A program made the translations under genes and the position numbers. The notes under the pieces were generated by a model. That model was not told the origin of the DNA and searched no databases. It saw only the letters and a list, made by a program, of their open reading frames with translations. Shown one piece after another: positions 58,053 through 64,000 of a stretch of DNA of 64,000 bases (position 1 is its first letter; each line of letters begins with the position of its first letter). The DNA is from Ravibacter sp964562455. Lineage in GTDB: Bacteria; Bacteroidota; Bacteroidia; Cytophagales; Spirosomataceae. The DNA lies in contig CAZLTN010000001.1 in NCBI GenBank assembly GCA_964562455.1, positions 1 through 64,000 on the forward strand, in the 5' to 3' direction.

Positions 58053-58451
58053 TCACCGGATGACGTTGACGATATTTGTGTAATAGGAAAATTTTTGATC
58101 GGCAGAGAGGATGGCGGCATTTTCGACGACTGCCGTTGCTATGATCAGGCGGTCGAAAGGGTCTCGGTGATCCTCAATCAAAGGAATGTGCTGGTACTGA
58201 GTCAGATGCAGATCCAAAATATTGATGAGAGTAATTTCTTTATGCTTAAGGTCTGAGGCGAATTCGGATATAGAGCTTTTGAGATTAACTTTCCCAAGTT
58301 TAACCTTTATAGCGATTTCAAAGAGGCTGGCCACACTGACCAGTACTTCGTTGTCAGGGTCTGCTATTATATCGTACGACCTTTCGGATAACTTTTCGTT
58401 TCCATCCAGGTACCACAATAATGTATGGGTGTCAAGCAGATATCGCATCAT
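58053..58451 (-). CDS. PIN-domain toxin (VapC-like), pair 2
   Basis: About 132 residues from the ATG at 58451, whose A is the last base of the antitoxin TGA (TGATG). Acidic residues typical of PIN nucleases are present: Asp7 (YLLDTHTLLWYLDG), Glu45 (VASLFEIAIKVKLGKV), Asp97/Asp100 (HRDPFDRLIIATA) and Asp118 (ILSADQKF). This is the phage/plasmid-type VapC subfamily with the DTHTLLW signature. All four positions are conserved, so activity is likely. Confidence 0.88.
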   Translation of the reverse strand: MMRYLLDTHTLLWYLDGNEKLSERSYDIIADPDNEVLVSVASLFEIAIKVKLGKVNLKSSISEFASDLKHKEITLINILDLHLTQYQHIPLIEDHRDPFDRLIIATAVVENAAILSADQKFSYYTNIVNVIR

Positions 58452-58666
58452 CACATATAATCAGCCAAGTCCTCCAAAGGGTCATCAAAATCGGGACTAA
58501 TCCAGATTTTCCCTCTCAGACTTCCGTACAGATCGGCTCTGGATGATTTCTTTGGGGCTTCTTCCTCAAAAATCACCTTCACTTTGGCTTTTACACCCTT
58601 GGGGGGGGGGGGGGTGCCGAGTATCACTTTGCCATCTTTGTATATCCCGTCAATGATCGTTTGCAT
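58451..58666 (-). CDS. DUF2281-like antitoxin with poly-C tract, pair 2
   Basis: About 71 residues from the ATG at 58666 (MQTIIDGIYKDGKVILG). Members of this antitoxin group begin with a short beta-hairpin and end with an acidic helix; here the C-terminus is WISPDFDDPLEDLADYM. Residues 18-22 (TPPPP) are encoded by 14 consecutive C in the coding strand. Any change in tract length not divisible by three would shift the frame and remove the toxin-binding C-terminus. The gene ends in TGATG overlap with the toxin start, so translation is coupled. Confidence 0.8.
   Translation of the reverse strand: MQTIIDGIYKDGKVILGTPPPPKGVKAKVKVIFEEEAPKKSSRADLYGSLRGKIWISPDFDDPLEDLADYM
58601..58614. repeat. 14-base G homopolymer within the antitoxin gene
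   Basis: Fourteen consecutive G on the plus strand (C in the antitoxin mRNA sense). At this length slippage during replication is expected to be frequent. The tract is also a common place for sequencing error. Confidence 0.9.
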
Positions 58667-58727
58667 GGGAGTTTGGTGCTTGATATAGTTCAAATATACT
58701 CAATTATCTACGTTGATAGCAAACCCA

Positions 58728-58759
58728 AGTTGTGCGTAGTCTGGAGACTACGCACAACT
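58728..58759. repeat. GCGTAGTCT palindrome, copy 3 (extended)
   Basis: AGTTGTGCGTAGTCT (58728-58742) pairs perfectly with AGACTACGCACAACT (58745-58759) around GG, a 15-bp stem. It begins six bases past the 3' end of the hybrid regulator gene, so in RNA it may act as a transcript-end hairpin. Confidence 0.75.
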
Positions 58760-58764
58760 CAGCC

Positions 58765-61700
58765 TCAAATCCGGCTGGAAACGTATTCCGAAGGCGTCAG
58801 TCGATATTGCTCCCGGAAGCATTGTGCAAAATAAGACGGGCTTCCGAAGCCCACATTATAGGATACCGACGCGATGTCCATTCCCGATCGCAGCAGCGCG
58901 ATAGCCTTTTCGAGCCTGCGTTGGCGGATCAGGTCGGCAGCGGAAGCATCCAGCAATGCTTTCAGCTTACGGTTGAGCGTACTTTTGCTAACCGAAAGTG
59001 TCTTGCACAGGTCGTCTACCATCAGGTCAGGATCATCGAGTCTCGCATCGATCTCCTGGTGCAAACGGTTAAGAAACGGATCGGTGATCGGGGGTGCGGC
59101 ATCCGGTGAGCTACTGAATAATTGGTTTCTCAATTGAGTACGTACATTCTGCTGCAAACGGAACAGGTTCTGAATACGCAGCTCCAACTCATCCATTTGA
59201 AACGGCTTGGTGACATAATCGTCGGCTCCGGCCTGTAATCCCTGGAGGCGGGCCTGGTGTGCAGCCTTGGAAGTCAGCAGAATAAACCCGATGTGCGCAG
59301 TCAGCGGGTCGGACTTACACAGGTTGCAGAGATCGAAACCATCCCGGCCAGGCATCATCACATCGCTGATGACGATATCCGGCAGTGTGGTCCGGATCAT
59401 TTCCCAGGCAAGAATACCATTGGCAGCACCGGTTACCCGGTAGGTTCCCTCCAGACTCTTCATGATAAACGAGCGTAATTCATCGTTGTCCTCGACGACG
59501 AAGAGTTGAGGCAACGCACCGTCTGACTGCAAACGACGGGACGGCGACGTCTCGGTGCAGGATGCGGCATCCTCAGTGGAAAAGGCTTTTGACACAGGAA
59601 GCTCAACCAAAAACCGGCTGTATTTTCCGGGCTCGCTGTCCAGGCGGATATGGCCGCCCATCAATTCCACAATTTCCTTCACCAGTGAAAGGCCGATACC
59701 CGTGCCGCCCTGGCTGCGAATAGCCGAACTATCGGCCTGGTAAAACCTTTCAAATATTTTCTGTTGCTGATCGACAACAATACCCGGGCCGTTATCCCAT
59801 ACCTCCAGCTCGACATTTTCGCCGGATGTATGTCTGAGCCCTACCGAAATGACACCCTTTTCAGGGATGAATTTCAAGGCATTACCCACCAGGTTGAAGA
59901 TAATTTTGCTCCATTTTTCCTGGTCAAAAAGATGAAACCCCTCAACGTCGCCGGAAGAAAAAGAAAGTGTTATTTGTTTTTCCGAAGCTGCAGTTTCAAA
60001 AGACCGGACACAGGCGGACACAAACGGGGCCAGCTCACCTGAAGAGAGATTGACCCGCATCTGCCCGTCGTTGAGCTTCGAAAAATCCAGGAACTCATTG
60101 ATCAAGCCAAGCAACTGGCGGGAGTTTTTCTCGATGCCCTGCAGTGTTTGCCGCAGCGGACCTGAAACCGTCCCTTCCGAAAGTAATTTATGCAAAGGAC
60201 TGATGATCAAAGTTAAAGGAGTTCTGAATTCATGCGTCACGTTGCTGAAAAAACGATCTTTCAGCTCGTCCATTTCTTTCAGCCTGAGGGCTTCCCGCTT
60301 TTCAAAAGCCAGCTTTTGCTGCGTAATCATCCGCTCTTCTCTGAAAACCAGGTAACGCCGGACAATCAAAACCAGTACCAATGCGTAAAAGAGGTAAGCC
60401 CAGATAGTCGCCCAGAAGGGCGGTCGGATCACAATCCTGATCTCCTTAAAGTCTTTCCCCCATAATCCCCTGTTGTCTGTAGCATTGACAAGCAGCTTGT
60501 ACGTGCCGGGCGATAGTCCCAGGTAGGACGCGACATTGTTCGTGCCGTTTTCTATCCACCGCTTATCGATCCCCACCATCTGGAAGCGGTACTTGGTTTT
60601 AAGAGGTTGATTGAAAAGTAATGCAGCAAATTCAAATCGCAGGTTATTTTTATCAAAAGGAAGACTTAATTCACTGATCAAACTCAACGGTTCCTGAACA
60701 ATGCTGCCTGGAAGCGACGGATGCTGCAACTGGTTGTTGATCTGTAAACTGGTAAGCTGAACCGGCACCGGGGTTTCAGGGAAATCTCCCTCGAAATCAG
60801 CAGGGTTAAATATGGTATACCCTTCGGTTCCTCCGAACGCCAGCCGCCCGTCGAAAAAGCGAAACTTATGCGCCCTGTTAAACTCATTACCCTGCAGCCC
60901 GTCCGATTTCTCTAAAGAATGGATTTCTTTGGTTTTAGGATCAAGCCTGAAAATCCCCCTGTTGGTACTGCACCACAATTTCCCGGTTCTGTCGGGTAAA
61001 ATGCAGTAAACGGTATTGTTGGGCAATCCGTCATCAACCGTAAAAATATTTCGTAACCCTTTTTCAATGTCCCAGAGAATAAGCCCAAATCCCCTGGAAC
61101 CTATCCATAGCAGGTTTTCGTCAAAGGGATCCGGGCAGATCTCGGTAAGCTCTTTCGGCATATGCAACTGCGAACCGGGCTGTTTGCCCATAAACTGCCC
61201 GACCCTCTGCCCCTCCTTATATTGAAGCAGGCCCGATGAGTAGGTCGGCAACCAGAAGCTCCCCTTCACATAGCAGCCGTCGGTCATTTCAACCCCAACC
61301 ATTTCCGGGCGGTCTAAAGAAACCGAATCCGGGGCCGAGGCAGGAGCCTTCCAGGTATACCACCTGGAAGTCATGTGCTCCAGGACACTAACTTCTCCTT
61401 CGGGTTTCACGATCAGGGCAGTGTAAACCTTTGAATGCGGCTGGCGATTGAACCTGCTAAACGCAGTACCGTCGTAGCTGAAAATTTCACCATCTCCATT
61501 GACGTTGGCGGTGAGATAGAGCTTGTTTCCGGACGCCCATGCCTGACGAAAATAATAAGCTACTTCCGGATCGGCCCATTCGGAAGGTATCTGCGATGAT
61601 GAAACACCGGCTTCCTCCAGTATGTCGGCCACAAAACCCTTCCTGTAAGCATGTGTGTAAAAAGGTATCGAACGTAAATCAATTTTGGTGATCCCCCGGG

Positions 61701-62757
61701 CATTGATACTCGCCCACAACACATCGGATCTGTCGACAAAAAATGCGGTAATATTGTTTTGCGGTGCAGTTTTATTCTGCCAGATCAGCTCCAGCTGATC
61801 ATTTTTATTTATCCTGAAAACCCTGCCGCGGTTCATCAGGTAGACAAGCCGCTTCGAATCCTGGCAAAGCAGATCCTGATAGCTACCGGGATTTACGAAC
61901 GGCCCGGGCGGGATTTTAATGGATTTGGAAGTTCTCTTCTCCAGGTCGAGGATTACAACCTGGTCAGCTCTGTAAACCAGCAACCGGTTTTCCGGCAGCA
62001 GTGCAACAGCACCCGCGTTGACGTTCCCTTCAAAAAACATTTCAGGCCTGAACCTTTTTACAGAAGTGTTGAACCGGATGAATTTAAAATGCCTTTTTGT
62101 CTTGTCGCTGACCTGCACGCCATCTTCCGAAACCAGGAAAACGGTACCATCCGCAGCTTGAAAAATGGCGCTGAGCGTATCCTGCTTCAGCAGGCCGTTA
62201 GCGGTGTTTGCAAAGAAAGATTTGCCCGTAGCGGAATTGATCCACCCTATACCCGCAGCATCAGGTCTTGCGAAAAGCCAGTCTATACCATCATATACGT
62301 TCGACCTGTTCAGAAACTGAGCTTTGCCGCCGGGAATATCGTGTAAAGCCGACAGGTGAGGAACCCGCTTTGCGATAAAAGTCCGTGTATCAAAACAGTC
62401 ATGGCGCAATCCCTCGTAGACCAGGGTCAGTTTACTGCTATCTGCCTGAACAATTGTCCTGTAGATCACATTCTGTGCTATGGTGGCAGAATCACCGGGT
62501 TTGTTCCGGAAATTTTTAAACTCACGTCCATCAAAGCGGCTAAGACCATCGAGCGTAGAAATCCAGATAAACCCGTCCTTATCCTGTATAAAGCTTGTGA
62601 TAAAACTCTGTGGCAGACCGTCTTCAACTCCGAAATGCTGCTCGTTAGTGTATATAGGTTGCTGGGCAAAACAGGTGTTTCCCTGTCTCGATACCAAAAG
62701 AAAAAGTAGACATACGGCGGCGTAAAAAGCGGTTCCTCTACTTATAACGGTTTTCAT
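58765..62757 (-). CDS. Hybrid two-component system regulator (intact)
   Basis: 1330 residues. A signal peptide (AVCLLFLLVSRQGNTCFAQQ) precedes about 660 residues of propeller repeats (FGVEDGLPQSFITSFIQDKD, DDGLPNNTVYCILPDRTGKL). A Y_Y_Y domain (about 710-775), a transmembrane helix (PPFWATIWAYLFYALVLVLI) and HisKA with His842 in SNVTHEFRTPLTLI follow. HATPase (GTGIGLSLVKEIVELMGGHI), a receiver with Asp1132 (DIVISDVMMPGRDGFDLCNL) and a C-terminal AraC HTH (VGFGSPSYFAQCFREQYRLT) complete it. It senses a periplasmic ligand and acts as its own transcription factor. It is highly similar to the frameshifted paralogue at 42763, so it may share targets. No SusC/SusD operon is nearby. Confidence 0.93.
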   Translation of the reverse strand: MKTVISRGTAFYAAVCLLFLLVSRQGNTCFAQQPIYTNEQHFGVEDGLPQSFITSFIQDKDGFIWISTLDGLSRFDGREFKNFRNKPGDSATIAQNVIYRTIVQADSSKLTLVYEGLRHDCFDTRTFIAKRVPHLSALHDIPGGKAQFLNRSNVYDGIDWLFARPDAAGIGWINSATGKSFFANTANGLLKQDTLSAIFQAADGTVFLVSEDGVQVSDKTKRHFKFIRFNTSVKRFRPEMFFEGNVNAGAVALLPENRLLVYRADQVVILDLEKRTSKSIKIPPGPFVNPGSYQDLLCQDSKRLVYLMNRGRVFRINKNDQLELIWQNKTAPQNNITAFFVDRSDVLWASINARGITKIDLRSIPFYTHAYRKGFVADILEEAGVSSSQIPSEWADPEVAYYFRQAWASGNKLYLTANVNGDGEIFSYDGTAFSRFNRQPHSKVYTALIVKPEGEVSVLEHMTSRWYTWKAPASAPDSVSLDRPEMVGVEMTDGCYVKGSFWLPTYSSGLLQYKEGQRVGQFMGKQPGSQLHMPKELTEICPDPFDENLLWIGSRGFGLILWDIEKGLRNIFTVDDGLPNNTVYCILPDRTGKLWCSTNRGIFRLDPKTKEIHSLEKSDGLQGNEFNRAHKFRFFDGRLAFGGTEGYTIFNPADFEGDFPETPVPVQLTSLQINNQLQHPSLPGSIVQEPLSLISELSLPFDKNNLRFEFAALLFNQPLKTKYRFQMVGIDKRWIENGTNNVASYLGLSPGTYKLLVNATDNRGLWGKDFKEIRIVIRPPFWATIWAYLFYALVLVLIVRRYLVFREERMITQQKLAFEKREALRLKEMDELKDRFFSNVTHEFRTPLTLIISPLHKLLSEGTVSGPLRQTLQGIEKNSRQLLGLINEFLDFSKLNDGQMRVNLSSGELAPFVSACVRSFETAASEKQITLSFSSGDVEGFHLFDQEKWSKIIFNLVGNALKFIPEKGVISVGLRHTSGENVELEVWDNGPGIVVDQQQKIFERFYQADSSAIRSQGGTGIGLSLVKEIVELMGGHIRLDSEPGKYSRFLVELPVSKAFSTEDAASCTETSPSRRLQSDGALPQLFVVEDNDELRSFIMKSLEGTYRVTGAANGILAWEMIRTTLPDIVISDVMMPGRDGFDLCNLCKSDPLTAHIGFILLTSKAAHQARLQGLQAGADDYVTKPFQMDELELRIQNLFRLQQNVRTQLRNQLFSSSPDAAPPITDPFLNRLHQEIDARLDDPDLMVDDLCKTLSVSKSTLNRKLKALLDASAADLIRQRRLEKAIALLRSGMDIASVSYNVGFGSPSYFAQCFREQYRLTPSEYVSSRI

Positions 62758-62988
62758 TCACAACAGCAGGAGATTTTATAGGCACCGAAGATAATCAGCC
62801 GATTTCAATAATCAACCGTACTATTTTGGAAAGCGGCCTATCAAATACGGAAGCCCGGGTTTGGAAGGCAGATTTTCTCTCATGCAACCTCCGCCTGCTT
62901 TCCGGCATCAAAAAATAAAAATGTACCAGTATATTTGAAACGGGCTCTTATAACCCATTAAAAACTGCTGGCCTTAGCTAACTCGAAA

Positions 62989-64000
62989 ATGAAATATCCG
63001 GAAACCCTGGCCCTTTCTATATTAGTTGCAGTTTCTTTTTCAGAATCCTCAATTGCTCAAAGCTATGCCAATGTAGGTTTTTCCTGTGAGCAATGTACCG
63101 GATATGAGCTGCAAATAGAATCCTTTTCACTGATCCATCCGGATTCTGAGGTGCTTTTTTCCGAAAAAATAAACAGTTCGGGAATCGTTACAACTAACAT
63201 ACCCGTAAAATCAGGTCGCCTGATCTCGATATCTCTTAATGAAACCGAAACTAAAAGAGCATTGCGGGAGACCTTCTATATCGAACCGGGAAGTGTTTTG
63301 GAAGTGGAGCTGGCCGATAGCACCTGGAGCGCCAAAGGCCTGTTGGGCCGGGTACACAAACATCGTACCAGGATCAACCAGGTTGACAAAGAACGAAATG
63401 CAGTGTTTCAGACCTCCTATAACTATTCGAAAGCTATGGGTTCTACCGAAATACAAACTGCATACAGCCAGCTGAGAGCGCACCAGGAAGAAATAAGAGC
63501 AGAAATTGAGTCTGACGACCTGTTGTCTCAAAGACTCAAACACTATCTTTTGGCGGAAAATATCGCCCCTGAAAGAGGATTTGAACTGTTTCTTGACGGA
63601 CAGCGAATATACCGCGAACATCATTGGGGATCGAAAAAGTCAGACAAGGTTTCGTTATCGTTTGCGGACTTCCCGGAGCATCTTATCGACAGTAACATGA
63701 TATTTTCTTTTCGCTATTTCCTTCCATTCAGCACAAGTTTATCGCTTCGGCTGATTGGATTAATGGATCGATACCCTCCGCAAAATTCATCCGGGAAACC
63801 GGAGATTTACGAATTCCTCAAAAGAAATATTATGGAAAATCCGAAGATGGCGACATTCCCTGATTTTTTCCTTGCATTCTGCTTGGCTTCCGGGTATGTT
63901 GCCGATAACATCGCATACGATGAGCTCGAAAATGCAAACCGTTCTTTTAAGGCGGACTATCCCAACTCGCCATTTCTTGGTGATCTCGACAAGGTTCTGG
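62989..64000 (+). CDS. Secreted protein of unknown family, cut by right edge
   Basis: An open frame of 337 codons from the ATG at 62989 with no stop before 64000. It starts with a signal peptide (LALSILVAVSFSESSIAQ). A Cys pair follows (FSCEQCTGYELQIE, CxxC), then a beta-rich region (INSSGIVTTNIPVKSGRLIS, FYIEPGSVLEVELADSTW) and a helical region (RINQVDKERNAVFQTSYNYS). The N-terminal pattern is reminiscent of periplasmic TlpA-associated proteins that end in a thioredoxin domain, but that part, if present, is beyond the window. Family not assigned. Confidence 0.75.
   Translation, partial: MKYPETLALSILVAVSFSESSIAQSYANVGFSCEQCTGYELQIESFSLIHPDSEVLFSEKINSSGIVTTNIPVKSGRLISISLNETETKRALRETFYIEPGSVLEVELADSTWSAKGLLGRVHKHRTRINQVDKERNAVFQTSYNYSKAMGSTEIQTAYSQLRAHQEEIRAEIESDDLLSQRLKHYLLAENIAPERGFELFLDGQRIYREHHWGSKKSDKVSLSFADFPEHLIDSNMIFSFRYFLPFSTSLSLRLIGLMDRYPPQNSSGKPEIYEFLKRNIMENPKMATFPDFFLAFCLASGYVADNIAYDELENANRSFKADYPNSPFLGDLDKVL

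Noticed and set aside
57821..58120. 99-codon minus-strand frame between the toxin-antitoxin pairs
   Set aside because: It overlaps the PIN toxin end and is antisense to the XRE remnant; its Ser/Pro-rich translation looks non-coding.
61759..62346. 195-codon plus-strand frame inside the intact hybrid regulator
   Set aside because: Antisense to the propeller coding sequence; no start context or domain.
42763..62757. Polysaccharide utilisation locus, suggested by two hybrid regulators
   Set aside because: No SusC/SusD pair or glycoside hydrolase is present; the TonB receptors at 13512 and 22049 have metal-uptake neighbours instead.
1..64000. tRNA or rRNA genes and CRISPR arrays
   Set aside because: No cloverleaf or conserved rRNA segments and no short spaced repeats were noticed in the intergenic regions on reading; a covariance-model scan was not possible.

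Overview
The window comes from a Bacteroidota chromosome, most likely order Cytophagales (Dyadobacter/Spirosoma-like). The evidence is the many secreted proteins with C-terminal type IX secretion (T9SS) sorting domains, TonB-dependent receptors with N-terminal carboxypeptidase-regulatory-like domains, hybrid two-component systems with periplasmic propellers, LytS/LytTR and NarL-type regulators, and promoter motifs of the Bacteroidota TAnnTTTG type. No rRNA, tRNA, CRISPR array or complete insertion sequence was recognised. The species is inferred only from gene content.

Region 1 (1-9.5 kb): a NarL-type response regulator and a seven-transmembrane (7TMR-DISM) histidine kinase flank a small locus. 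The locus holds a secreted hypothetical protein, a frame-broken alpha/beta hydrolase, a large T9SS protein of about 70-residue repeats (DUF5650-like) and a small secreted protein. A 57-bp near-identical element carrying the palindrome TACCG-N6-CGGTA and a -7-like box precedes two of these genes. It looks like a shared activator-dependent promoter.

Region 2 (9.5-26.4 kb): a flavin amine oxidase is followed by two adjacent metal-uptake loci on the minus strand. Locus A is ECF sigma factor, compact anti-sigma factor, DUF4374 lipoprotein, TonB receptor, second DUF4374 lipoprotein and PepSY membrane protein. Locus B is TonB receptor, DUF4374 lipoprotein, DUF3325, DUF3649 and PepSY protein. A divergent LytS/LytTR pair follows.

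Region 3 (26.4-57 kb): a giant T9SS adhesin-like protein; a propeller histidine kinase with its NarL regulator and a second DUF5650-like T9SS protein; a BspA-type surface protein (frameshifted) and a decayed paralogue of it; a SnoaL-like protein; a hybrid two-component regulator (frameshifted); a tandem pair of secreted paralogues; a DUF4143-type ATPase behind an inverted-repeat leader; a gene-free nest of palindromes including a MITE-like element; and two parallel beta-helix T9SS proteins.

Region 4 (57-64 kb): two PIN-domain toxin-antitoxin pairs with an XRE regulator remnant between them. One antitoxin carries a run of 14 G on the plus strand (C in the coding strand). An intact hybrid two-component regulator follows, then a secreted protein running off the right edge.

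Six single-base frame breaks occur in otherwise well-preserved genes. All are compatible with one missing base and four fall at short homopolymers. Recent gene decay and residual sequencing error cannot be told apart here. No single unmistakably new system was found. The best candidates are the DUF5650-like repeat proteins linked to two-component systems with the repeated palindromic promoter, the compact anti-sigma factor, and the poly-G antitoxin.
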